Source of the DNA: an uncultured Streptococcus sp.
GTDB lineage: Bacteria; Bacillota; Bacilli; Lactobacillales; Streptococcaceae
Length of the DNA: 30,290 bases
Direction of reading: 5' to 3'
NCBI GenBank assembly: GCA_905373305.1
Contig: CAJPSM010000006.1
Location: 1 to 30,290, forward strand
The number at the start of each line of letters is the position of its first letter. Position 1 is the first letter of the stretch. Made by a program: the position numbers and the translations under genes. The notes beneath the pieces were generated by a model that worked only from the letters and a program-made list of their open reading frames with translations, ran no database searches and was not told the origin of the DNA. Of the stretch, positions 14,258-21,417 are shown one piece after another.

Positions 14258-15631
14258 ATGGTTTTTCCTAGCGAACAAGAGCAGATTGAAAAATTTGAAA
14301 AGGATCATGTTGCTCAACATTATTTTGAAGTCTTGCGCACCTTAATTTCCAAGAAATCAGTCTTTGCCCAGCAGGTCGGGCTCAAGGAAGTCGCAAACTA
14401 TCTGGGTGAGATTTTCAAGCGAGTAGGGGCTGAAGTTGAGATTGATGAGAGTTACACGGCTCCCTTTGTCATGGCACATTTCAAGAGTTCGCGTCCGGAT
14501 GCCAAGATCTTGATCTTCTATAATCACTATGATACTGTGCCAGCGGATGGAGACCAGGTATGGACAGAGGATCCCTTTACACTTTCTGTGCGCAATGGTT
14601 TTATGTATGGGCGCGGAGTGGACGACGACAAGGGCCATATCACGGCTCGTTTGAGTGCTCTGAGAAAGTATATGCAGCACCACGATGACCTGCCTGTCAA
14701 TATCAGTTTTATCATGGAAGGGGCAGAGGAGTCTGCTTCCATGGATCTGGATAAGTATTTAGAGAAACACGCAGACAAACTTCGTGGGGCGGATTTACTA
14801 GTCTGGGAACAAGGGACCAAGAACGCCTTGGAACAGTTAGAAATTTCTGGTGGAAACAAAGGAATCGTGACCTTTGATGCCAAGGTGAAAAGTGCGGATG
14901 TGGACATTCACTCGAGTTATGGTGGTGTCCTGGAGTCAGCTCCATGGTATCTTATCCAGGCCTTAAGTAGTCTGCGAGCTGCTGATGGGCGTATCTTAGT
15001 AGAAGGCTTGTGCGAGGATGTTCAAGAACCAAATGAACGAGAACTAGCCTTGGTGGATACCTACGCCCAACGCAATCCTGAGGAAATCAGTCGCATTTAT
15101 GGCTTGGAATTGCCTCTCTTACAAGAGGAGCGCGCTGCCTTTCTCAAACGATTCTTTTTTGAACCTGCACTCAATATAGAAGGAATCCAGTCTGGCTATC
15201 AAGGTCAGGGTGTTAAGACTATTTTGCCAGCAGAAGCTAGTGCCAAGTTAGAGGTTCGTTTGGTTCCTGGCCTAGAACCGCATGATGTCCTGGAAAAAAT
15301 TCGGAAACAGCTAGACAAAAATGGCTTTGATAAGGTAGAATTATACTATACCTTGGGAGAGATGAGCTATCGAAGCGATATGAGCGCGCCAGCCATTCTC
15401 AACGTAATCGAGTTGGCCAAGAAATTCTATCCGCAGGGCGTTTCAGTCTTGCCGACTACAGCTGGAACAGGACCCATGCATACGGTTTTTGACGCCCTAG
15501 AGGTACCCATGGTGGCCTTCGGTCTAGGAAATGCTAATAGCCGAGACCACGGTGGAGATGAAAACGTGCGAATCGCCGATTACTACACCCATATTGAATT
15601 AGTAGAGGAGCTGATTAGAAGCTATGAGTAG
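14258..15631 (+). CDS. M20 family metallopeptidase in the methionine-uptake operon
   Basis: This 457-aa zinc aminoacylase/dipeptidase of the M20/ArgE/DapE class has the metal-binding signatures FYNHYDTVPA (first His/Asp), YGRGVDDDKGH (bridging Asp) and FIMEGAEESAS (catalytic Glu pair), the GGNKGIVTFDAKV dimerisation-domain entry and the C-terminal NSRDHGGDENVR (final His). The ATG at 14258 is preferred because no ribosome-binding site serves the upstream GTG; only GAGAG is seen upstream even here. It lies between metQ and metN and overlaps metN by 8 nt. A role in releasing methionine from imported dipeptides or N-acyl methionine is suggested by context only. Confidence 0.9.
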   Translation: MVFPSEQEQIEKFEKDHVAQHYFEVLRTLISKKSVFAQQVGLKEVANYLGEIFKRVGAEVEIDESYTAPFVMAHFKSSRPDAKILIFYNHYDTVPADGDQVWTEDPFTLSVRNGFMYGRGVDDDKGHITARLSALRKYMQHHDDLPVNISFIMEGAEESASMDLDKYLEKHADKLRGADLLVWEQGTKNALEQLEISGGNKGIVTFDAKVKSADVDIHSSYGGVLESAPWYLIQALSSLRAADGRILVEGLCEDVQEPNERELALVDTYAQRNPEEISRIYGLELPLLQEERAAFLKRFFFEPALNIEGIQSGYQGQGVKTILPAEASAKLEVRLVPGLEPHDVLEKIRKQLDKNGFDKVELYYTLGEMSYRSDMSAPAILNVIELAKKFYPQGVSVLPTTAGTGPMHTVFDALEVPMVAFGLGNANSRDHGGDENVRIADYYTHIELVEELIRSYE

Positions 15632-16685
15632 AGATATTATTAAGTTAGATCAGATCGATGTGACTTTTCATCAGAAGAAGAGAACCATCACAGCGGTCAA
15701 GGATGTGACCATTCACATTCAAGAAGGGGATATCTACGGTATCGTTGGATATTCTGGAGCAGGAAAATCCACTTTAGTTCGGGTGATTAACCTCCTGCAA
15801 AAACCATCTGCAGGGAAAATTACCATTGATAACGACGTCATTTTTAACGGCAGAGTGACCTTGACTGCAGAGCAGTTGCGTCGTAAACGTCAAGACATTG
15901 GGATGATTTTCCAGCATTTCAACCTGATGAGTCAAAAGACAGCAGAGGAAAATGTGGCCTTTGCCCTCAAACATTCTGGACTCAGCAAGGAAGAAAAGAA
16001 GGCCAAAGTAGCTAAGTTGTTGGACTTGGTTGGCTTGGCGGATCGTGCTGAAAACTACCCTTCACAACTATCAGGAGGGCAAAAACAGCGTGTGGCTATT
16101 GCGCGTGCCTTGGCCAATGATCCAAAAATCTTGATTTCAGATGAGTCAACTTCTGCCCTTGACCCTAAGACAACCAAGCAGATTTTGGCCTTGTTGCAAG
16201 ATTTGAACCAAAAATTAGGCTTGACTGTTGTCTTGATTACGCATGAAATGCAGATTGTCAAAGATATTGCTAACCGTGTGGCGGTCATGCAGGATGGCCG
16301 TTTGATTGAAGAGGGTAGTGTCCTTGAAATCTTCTCAGACCCTAAACAACCTTTGACCCAAGACTTCATCTCTACTGCAACAGGTATTGACGAAGCCATG
16401 GTTAAGATTGAGAAGCAAGAAATCGTAGAACATTTATCTGAGAATAGTATTTTAGTGCAGCTCAAGTATGCAGGGGCTTCGACAGACGAACCACTTTTGA
16501 ATGAATTGTACAAGCGTTACCAAGTAACGGCCAATATCCTCTATGGAAATATCGAAATTCTCGATGGCACTCCTGTTGGAGAATTGGTGGTGGTCTTGTC
16601 AGGTGAAAAAGCAGCGCTAGTAGGTGCTCAAGATGCCATTCGTCAGGCTGGTGTGCAGTTAAAAGTATTGAAGGGAGGACAGTAA
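15624..16685 (+). CDS. metN: Methionine ABC transporter ATP-binding protein MetN
   Basis: MetN is the cytoplasmic ATPase of the methionine importer. The 353-aa protein has Walker A GYSGAGKST (42-50), the Q-loop FQHFNLM, the signature LSGGQKQR near 148, Walker B ILISDESTSALDP and an H-loop ITHEMQI. The C-terminal ~90 residues (from about QEIVEHLSENSILVQLKYAG) form a NIL domain, the methionine-sensing regulatory domain that causes trans-inhibition in MetN proteins. The start codon is inside the end of the M20 gene, indicating coupled translation. Confidence 0.96.
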   Translation: MSRDIIKLDQIDVTFHQKKRTITAVKDVTIHIQEGDIYGIVGYSGAGKSTLVRVINLLQKPSAGKITIDNDVIFNGRVTLTAEQLRRKRQDIGMIFQHFNLMSQKTAEENVAFALKHSGLSKEEKKAKVAKLLDLVGLADRAENYPSQLSGGQKQRVAIARALANDPKILISDESTSALDPKTTKQILALLQDLNQKLGLTVVLITHEMQIVKDIANRVAVMQDGRLIEEGSVLEIFSDPKQPLTQDFISTATGIDEAMVKIEKQEIVEHLSENSILVQLKYAGASTDEPLLNELYKRYQVTANILYGNIEILDGTPVGELVVVLSGEKAALVGAQDAIRQAGVQLKVLKGGQ

Positions 16686-16686
16686 G

Positions 16687-17379
16687 ATGACAGAGTTGAT
16701 TCAAACTTATCTACCAAATGTCTATAAGATGGGCTGGGCTGGTCAGGCAGGCTGGGGAACAGCCATCTACCTAACTCTTTATATGACAGTTCTTTCCTTC
16801 ATCATCGGAGGGTTCTTGGGGTTGGTAGCAGGTCTTTTCCTCGTCTTGACAGCGCCAGGCGGTGTCTTGGAAAATAAGGTTATCTTCTGGATTTTAGACA
16901 AGATTACCTCTATTTTCCGTGCAGTTCCTTTCATCATCCTCTTGGCAATCATGTCGCCACTCTCCCACTTGATCGTCAAGACTAGTATCGGGCCAAATGC
17001 AGCCCTTGTCCCACTTTCTTTTGCGGTCTTTGCCTTCTTTGCCCGTCAGGTGCAGGTGGTCTTGGCTGAGTTGGATGGTGGTGTCATTGAGGCGGCTCAA
17101 GCGAGCGGAGCGACCTTCTGGGACATCGTGGGTGTTTACCTATCAGAAGGTCTTCCAGATTTGATTCGTGTGACGACTGTGACCTTGATTTCCCTTGTTG
17201 GGGAAACAGCTATGGCGGGAGCAGTTGGTGCTGGTGGTATCGGTAACGTAGCCATCGCTTATGGATTTAACCGTTACAATCACGATGTGACCATCTTGGC
17301 GACTATCATTATCATTTTGATTATCTTTACGATCCAGTTCTTGGGAGATTTCTTGACCAAGAAACTAAGTCATAAATAA
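16687..17379 (+). CDS. metI: Methionine ABC transporter permease MetI
   Basis: MetI (also named MetP) is the membrane subunit of the methionine importer. The 230-aa protein has five likely membrane helices and the inner-membrane ABC permease EAA-type motif EAAQASGATFWDIVGVYLSEG, which contacts MetN. The C-terminal GETAMAGAVGAGGIGNVA is also typical of MetI. GGGAGG lies upstream in the metN end, with 1 nt between the metN stop and this ATG. It is the last gene of the operon and is followed by a terminator. Confidence 0.95.
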   Translation: MTELIQTYLPNVYKMGWAGQAGWGTAIYLTLYMTVLSFIIGGFLGLVAGLFLVLTAPGGVLENKVIFWILDKITSIFRAVPFIILLAIMSPLSHLIVKTSIGPNAALVPLSFAVFAFFARQVQVVLAELDGGVIEAAQASGATFWDIVGVYLSEGLPDLIRVTTVTLISLVGETAMAGAVGAGGIGNVAIAYGFNRYNHDVTILATIIIILIIFTIQFLGDFLTKKLSHK

Positions 17380-17382
17380 TGG

Positions 17383-17407
17383 AAGGAGTTCAAAGGGACT
17401 CCTTTTT
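17383..17407 (+). terminator. Terminator of the met operon
   Basis: AAGGAGT (17383-17389) pairs with ACTCCTT (17398-17404) around an 8-nt loop, ending in TTTTT. It isolates the met operon from the Dlt-like cassette that follows. Confidence 0.85.
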
Positions 17408-17454
17408 GTTTTCTCACCGAAATGCAAGAAGGATAAAGCTTCTTTTTAGAAATA

Positions 17455-17463
17455 TGCTATAAT
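17455..17463 (+). promoter_or_regulatory. Extended -10 promoter of the Dlt-like cassette
   Basis: TGCTATAAT (17455-17463) lies 74 nt before the MBOAT ATG; there is no clear -35. The leader contains a small hairpin, AGCAAA (17482-17487) with TTTGCT (17496-17501), of unknown use. Confidence 0.65.
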
Positions 17464-17537
17464 AAATAAAGGTCCTCAATTAGCAAATCAAAAAGTTTGC
17501 TGTAGAAGAGATGATAATGTAAAGGAGTTTGTCTGGT

Positions 17538-18692
17538 ATGAATTATTTCGAGGGGAATGAGTTTTTCCTTCTCTTGTTTGTAGTTTTACTGATTGGTTTT
17601 GTGGTAAACTTTTTTGAAAAACGTAAAGACTACTATATTTTGGCGCTCTCCCTCTTATTTGCAGGAGCTATCTATGGTAAGAGCCGAGCGATGATTGTCT
17701 ATTTACTCGCCTTTATCGTTTACCAGTATTTTCTGGTTTTTCTAGCGCAGCGGATAGAGGCAAAGTGGCTGAAACCACTGGTTTTCCTTTCCATTCTTCC
17801 TTTGGTGATCAATAAAGTCTTTGCCCTGACTTCTCTGCATTTGTTGGCCTTTATTGGAATTTCTTACATGTCCTTTAAGACCATTCAGATCATGTTAGAG
17901 ATATCGGATGGCTTAATCAAAGAAAAAATCACTGTAAAAGATTATCTACAGTTTTTGCTCTTTTTCCCAACAGTTAGTGCTGGTCCGATTGATCGGAGTA
18001 GGAGATTTTTAAAAGAGATAAACGAGGTCATGCCCCGAAAAGAGTATCTAGAGTTAGCAGGGGACGGTGTGTATCGTATCGTTCTAGGCCTCCTTTACAA
18101 GATTGTTTTATCAACCTATGTTTACCAGATGTTACTCGCTCTAAATAATACTGGCACAGTCGTTTATTCAATCAAGTATATGTACCTCTATACCTTGTAT
18201 CTGTTCTTTGACTTTGCAGGCTACAGTCTAATGGCCGTTGGAAGTAGTAACATTCTAGGTATTCAGACACCGATGAACTTTAACAAACCTTTCTTGAGTG
18301 TCGATATCAAAGATTTCTGGACCAGATGGCATATCACCTTGTCGACCTGGTTGAGAGATTTTGTATTTTCAAGAGTATTGATGCAGGTTATCAGGAAAAA
18401 ATGGTTTAAAAATAGACTACACAATGCAACCTATGCCTATATAATTAATATGTTAGTCATGGGTTTTTGGCATGGTCTTAGTGTTAGTTACATTGTCTAT
18501 GGTTTTTATCATGGTGTCTTGATGGCTGGATTTGAAGTGTATCAAAAGAAAAGCAATTTTTATAAAAAAAATAAAAACAAAAACTGGTATAAGCTACTAA
18601 GTTGGTTTGTGACCATGAATTTGGTTATGATTGGTTTCTTTATCTTTTCGGGTGAACCCTATAAAATCTTACTGACGACTTTAAAGAGATAA
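17538..18692 (+). CDS. DltB-like membrane-bound O-acyltransferase (MBOAT)
   Basis: This 384-aa polytopic protein is a DltB-type MBOAT. DltB moves an acyl group from a cytoplasmic thioester donor across the membrane. Visible landmarks are FFPTVSAGPIDRSRRFLKE, FFDFAGYSLMAVGSSNILGI, KDFWTRWHITLSTWLRDFVF with His265, and MGFWHGLSVSYIVYGFYHG with His312, which correspond to the two functional histidines of DltB. GGAG at 17524-17527 supports ATG 17538 rather than the TTG at 17529. It is slightly shorter than canonical DltB (~410 aa) and sits upstream of a DltD-like protein and a DltX-like microprotein, but no dltA or dltC is adjacent. It carries no C-terminal shuttle motif of its own. I infer a second, non-canonical acylation system. 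Confidence 0.9.
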   Translation: MNYFEGNEFFLLLFVVLLIGFVVNFFEKRKDYYILALSLLFAGAIYGKSRAMIVYLLAFIVYQYFLVFLAQRIEAKWLKPLVFLSILPLVINKVFALTSLHLLAFIGISYMSFKTIQIMLEISDGLIKEKITVKDYLQFLLFFPTVSAGPIDRSRRFLKEINEVMPRKEYLELAGDGVYRIVLGLLYKIVLSTYVYQMLLALNNTGTVVYSIKYMYLYTLYLFFDFAGYSLMAVGSSNILGIQTPMNFNKPFLSVDIKDFWTRWHITLSTWLRDFVFSRVLMQVIRKKWFKNRLHNATYAYIINMLVMGFWHGLSVSYIVYGFYHGVLMAGFEVYQKKSNFYKKNKNKNWYKLLSWFVTMNLVMIGFFIFSGEPYKILLTTLKR

Positions 18693-18739
18693 GAGATTGA
18701 GAAGAAATCGGACAGATCGAAGGGATAGGATAAAACGAG

Positions 18740-19912
18740 ATGATTAAATTAAAAGCATTTTTACTATCGCTTGTGCTCGTAATTGCGACGCTTGCCCTTT
18801 TAAATGTGACGTATGTCAAGAAGATTGATGATTATTATAAAGTCAAGGATAACAGTATTCGTTATAACACCTCGTATGAAAAGTATAAAAGTAGAGATAT
18901 TATAACAAGCAATATCACCCCCAATACACTGGTTCTAATGGGTTCCTCAGAGTTGGTTGCGACGATAAATGAAGACTATCATCCAAATAAAATTTTTAAC
19001 TACAACGATTTTAATATCATGCAGATTGGGACTAGTTATTCTCAAAACATCATTCAGGCTACGACCTTGGGCTCTATTGAAGGATCAATGAGTAAGCGAA
19101 AAGTAGCTATAGTAGAGTCGGTTCAGTGGTTTGAAAAAGATGGGACCCATCAAGATGCCTTTTTGAACAAGGCTTCTCAGGAACATATTTTTCACATGCT
19201 AGATAATGACAAGATTAGTAAAGAAACGAAAGAAAAACTAATCAATCGCATTATCGAGATTACCAAAGGAAACAAGCAACAAAACGACATCTACAAAAAA
19301 TATAAAAGTTATTTCATAGATGGAAAAGGAACCATTGTTGATAAAAAACTATTAGAGTTAGATAACGCGATGTATTCCTTTAAGCTCAAACGAAAATTTT
19401 ATGAAAATCATGAGAAATCAGATTATCCTTCACTAGGAGACAAAACCCCAGACTATGATTGGGAAAAGATGACGGCTCAGTTTGTGGAAGAGGTCAAAAG
19501 GAAAACAGACAATAATGACTATGCTGTTGATAATAACTACTACAATACTTACTTAAAAGATCGCTATGCATCGCTAAAAGATTCCAATAAAGATTTGAGC
19601 TACCTAGAGTCACCTGAATATTCAGATATGGAACTTTTCTTGACGGTTGCTAAAGAATTGGGCATTGAAGTTGAGGTTATTATTTTCCCAGTAAACGGGA
19701 AATGGAACGACTACACTGGTGTCTCAAGAGAGATGCGAGAAAAAACTTATAAAAAAATAGAAGATGTCGCAAAAAGCCATGGTGCAACCGTATTAAACTA
19801 TGGAAACAGAGAGTATGATGATTACTTTTTATTTGACGTGATGCACGTTGGAGTGAAAGGATGGATGGAAGTTGAAAAAGAACTTTACAAATTTGCAAAC
19901 CAAGCTAACTAA
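18740..19912 (+). CDS. DltD-like extracytoplasmic SGNH acyl transferase
   Basis: This 390-aa protein has one N-terminal membrane helix (about residues 5-24) and an extracellular DltD-type SGNH domain. Key features are LVLMGSSELVATI with the nucleophile serine at 69/70, NIMQIGTSYSQ, the EVIIFPVNGKWNDY segment, and the C-terminal FDVMHVGVKGWMEVEK containing Asp366 and His369 of the catalytic triad. DltD takes the acyl group from the DltX shuttle and passes it to lipoteichoic acid. Spacing from the MBOAT gene is 47 nt with AGGGATAGGA upstream. Its A/T-rich codon use (many AAA, AAT, ATT) looks more extreme than in the neighbouring met and argS genes, hinting at transfer. Its 3' end overlaps the DltX-like gene by about 41 nt. 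Confidence 0.88.
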   Translation: MIKLKAFLLSLVLVIATLALLNVTYVKKIDDYYKVKDNSIRYNTSYEKYKSRDIITSNITPNTLVLMGSSELVATINEDYHPNKIFNYNDFNIMQIGTSYSQNIIQATTLGSIEGSMSKRKVAIVESVQWFEKDGTHQDAFLNKASQEHIFHMLDNDKISKETKEKLINRIIEITKGNKQQNDIYKKYKSYFIDGKGTIVDKKLLELDNAMYSFKLKRKFYENHEKSDYPSLGDKTPDYDWEKMTAQFVEEVKRKTDNNDYAVDNNYYNTYLKDRYASLKDSNKDLSYLESPEYSDMELFLTVAKELGIEVEVIIFPVNGKWNDYTGVSREMREKTYKKIEDVAKSHGATVLNYGNREYDDYFLFDVMHVGVKGWMEVEKELYKFANQAN

Positions 19913-20030
19913 CACACACCGTTTAATCTTGTGGACGCTATTTTTCTATACGGTTATCTTGAGCATCGTGATTTACTGTTTTGTGACCGATTTTTCGAAT
20001 ATTCAAGAATTTATCTATAGTGAATTCTAA
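19872..20030 (+). CDS. DltX-like acyl-shuttle microprotein (C-terminal FIYSEF)
   Basis: A 52-codon frame that is easily overlooked, starting with TTG inside the 3' end of the DltD-like gene (a second TTG at 19893 would give 45 aa). The upstream AAAGGATGGA could serve as ribosome-binding site. It encodes a basic N-terminus (KKNFTNLQTKLTNTHR), a single membrane helix at residues 18-38 (LILWTLFFYTVILSIVIYCF) and an outside tail ending exactly in FIYSEF (47-52). Canonical DltX is a ~45-50 aa single-helix protein ending in a hexapeptide such as FIYNEF, whose tyrosine carries the acyl group between DltB and DltD. Order, length, topology and C-terminus all match, so I regard it as the shuttle of this cassette. 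The non-ATG start is the least certain point. Confidence 0.8.
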   Translation: MKKNFTNLQTKLTNTHRLILWTLFFYTVILSIVIYCFVTDFSNIQEFIYSEF

Positions 20031-20042
20031 AGTGAATTCTAA
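20019..20042 (+). repeat. 12-bp tandem duplication at the DltX-like 3' end
   Basis: AGTGAATTCTAA occurs twice in direct succession (20019-20030 and 20031-20042). Each copy encodes Ser-Glu-Phe-stop in the DltX-like frame, so the end of the shuttle motif is duplicated just beyond the stop. Confidence 0.95.
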
Positions 20043-20052
20043 GATTGTATAC

Positions 20053-20095
20053 AAAAAGGCCCTGAAGCTAGGTGTTACTAGTCTTCAGGGCTTTT
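20053..20095. terminator. Bidirectional terminator between the Dlt-like cassette and the MptD-like gene
   Basis: GCCCTGAAG (20059-20067) pairs perfectly with CTTCAGGGC (20083-20091), with an inner CTAG/CTAG extension. It is flanked by AAAAA on the left and TTTT on the right, serving the convergent transcripts. Confidence 0.9.
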
Positions 20096-20098
20096 ACC

Positions 20099-20668
20099 TT
20101 ACATTTTATCGGCTATTTTTTGACTTAGGAACTGCCCAAGCAAAGCACCAATCAAGGCACAAAGGAGAATGCTTGCGACAAAGAGAAAAATTTTGTCTAG
20201 CTCTGGAGCGACCATGATACGGTCAATGTATTCTTGGGATTTTCCACGAGCGAAGAGAGTTGCCGCGTAGGATTCTGGATTGATCCACATGAGGAGGATG
20301 GGACCACTTGTGCTGAAAGCAAAGACGAGGAAGGAGAGAAGATTTTTAATCTTATCCTGATAGTGACCGAGGCGAGCAATAGCATCTGCTACAAGGCCAC
20401 AAGCGATAGCTGGTAGAAAGGCGCCGGCACCGTGTTTACTAGCTAGGAAAAATAGTGCCATAAAAAGGCTTAGAATCGTGATAGCGCCAAAACGAGGAAC
20501 CTTTGCTAAAAGAAGCATGTAGACGCTCCCTCCAACAAGGGCAGAAAAGGCAGGCGCATAGAACATATTGCCCGTTGAGTCGACCAGGTGTCCTAGCAAT
20601 ACTCCAATCCCTAGACAGAGGAAGTAGAGAACGACGGCTAAGAGGGTAGTTAAGATATTTTTCTTCAT
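20099..20668 (-). CDS. MptD/Trep_Strep family membrane protein (putative ECF S component)
   Basis: This 189-aa membrane protein has five to six hydrophobic helices. The phrases ALVGGSVYMLLLAKVPRFGA, FLASKHGAGAFLPAIACGLV and ADAIARLGHYQDKIKNLLSF match the Trep_Strep (MptD) family, predicted substrate-specificity components of energy-coupling-factor transporters. The substrate is not known. I chose the ATG whose upstream AAGGAG is well spaced, which removes 14 residues from the longest frame. It is monocistronic on the minus strand, convergent with the Dlt-like cassette, and no ECF ATPase or T component is nearby, so it would have to use a shared module. Confidence 0.8.
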   Translation of the reverse strand: MKKNILTTLLAVVLYFLCLGIGVLLGHLVDSTGNMFYAPAFSALVGGSVYMLLLAKVPRFGAITILSLFMALFFLASKHGAGAFLPAIACGLVADAIARLGHYQDKIKNLLSFLVFAFSTSGPILLMWINPESYAATLFARGKSQEYIDRIMVAPELDKIFLFVASILLCALIGALLGQFLSQKIADKM

Positions 20669-20700
20669 GAGAATCTCCTTATATAAAACTGTCAAAATCA

Positions 20701-20709
20701 ATTGTAGCA
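20701..20709 (-). promoter_or_regulatory. Extended -10 promoter of the MptD-like gene
   Basis: On the minus strand TGCTACAAT lies 33 nt before the ATG, with no strong -35. Confidence 0.5.
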
Positions 20710-20745
20710 CGCTTTTAGAGGATTGTAAATGGGTGCTCTATGTTT

Positions 20746-20760
20746 TTGAAAACGTTTGAA
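20746..20760. promoter_or_regulatory. cre-like CcpA operator at the yesL–two-component promoter
   Basis: TTGAAAACGTTTGAA agrees with the catabolite-responsive element WTGAAARCGYTTTCW at 13 of 15 positions. It covers the -35 region of the promoter below, so CcpA bound there would repress. Confidence 0.65.
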
Positions 20761-20763
20761 ATA

Positions 20764-20772
20764 TGATATAAT
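20764..20772 (+). promoter_or_regulatory. Extended -10 promoter of yesL–YesM–YesN operon
   Basis: TGATATAAT (20764-20772) lies 30 nt before the yesL ATG and immediately after the cre-like site. Confidence 0.7.
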
Positions 20773-20802
20773 AGTTACATAGTTGTTTTGAAGGAGGATA
20801 TT

Positions 20803-21417
20803 ATGGGAAAGTTTCTAGAATTCGTCTTTAATCGTTTCTTTTTAGGAATGATTGCGACGGCTTTTTTCTGGTTATTCACACTAGCAGGAGGAGTGGTCTT
20901 TGGTTTGGCACCAGCTAGTGCAACTCTTATGAGTTTATATGCGGAGCACGGTTATACTTACCGAGCTTATAGTTTTAAAGAAGCTTGGGAATTGTATAAG
21001 AGTAACTTTGTCAAGAGCAATCTCGCTTTCTATAGTTTTGTACTTGTAGATCTAGTCTTAGTTTATGGTTTGTACCTTTTGGTTCAATTGCCCCACCAGA
21101 CTATCTTCCATCTCTTGGCAACCTTTCTCAATATCCTTGTTGTTGCCTTTGTTTTTTTGGCTTATACCGTTTCATTGAAACTACAAGTTCACTATGAGCT
21201 CTCTTATCGAAATACCGTAAAACTCGCTCTTATCGGGATTTTTATGAATTTGCCGGCAATTGCCAAGGTTTTATTTGGCACAGTCATGCTTGTAGGAATT
21301 GGTTACTATATGCCTGCTCTCCTCTTTTTTGTAGGGATTGGTGTGTGGCATTTCTTTATCAGTGATATGTTGGAACCCGTATATGAAAGTATCCATGAAA
21401 AATTGGCGACAAAATAA
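20803..21417 (+). CDS. yesL: YesL family membrane protein (DUF624)
   Basis: This 204-aa membrane protein begins with the YesL pattern (FVFNRFFLGMIATAFFWLFT, then GGVVFGLAPASATLMSLY) and has about five hydrophobic segments. YesL/DUF624 proteins are typically encoded next to YesM/YesN-type carbohydrate-sensing two-component systems, as here, but their molecular role is not settled. GGAGG upstream fixes the ATG at 20803; an earlier TTG would add five residues. Its 3' end overlaps the start region of the histidine kinase gene. Confidence 0.88.
   Translation: MGKFLEFVFNRFFLGMIATAFFWLFTLAGGVVFGLAPASATLMSLYAEHGYTYRAYSFKEAWELYKSNFVKSNLAFYSFVLVDLVLVYGLYLLVQLPHQTIFHLLATFLNILVVAFVFLAYTVSLKLQVHYELSYRNTVKLALIGIFMNLPAIAKVLFGTVMLVGIGYYMPALLFFVGIGVWHFFISDMLEPVYESIHEKLATK

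Noticed and set aside
16055..16513. 152-codon minus-strand ORF opposite metN
   Set aside because: It is an antisense shadow of metN; composition is Ser/Cys-rich as expected from reverse translation and there is no ribosome-binding site.
17538..19912. The canonical dlt operon
   Set aside because: dltA and dltC are absent on both sides and the sequences differ from the pneumococcal DltB/DltD I remember, so it was not labelled dltB/dltD.
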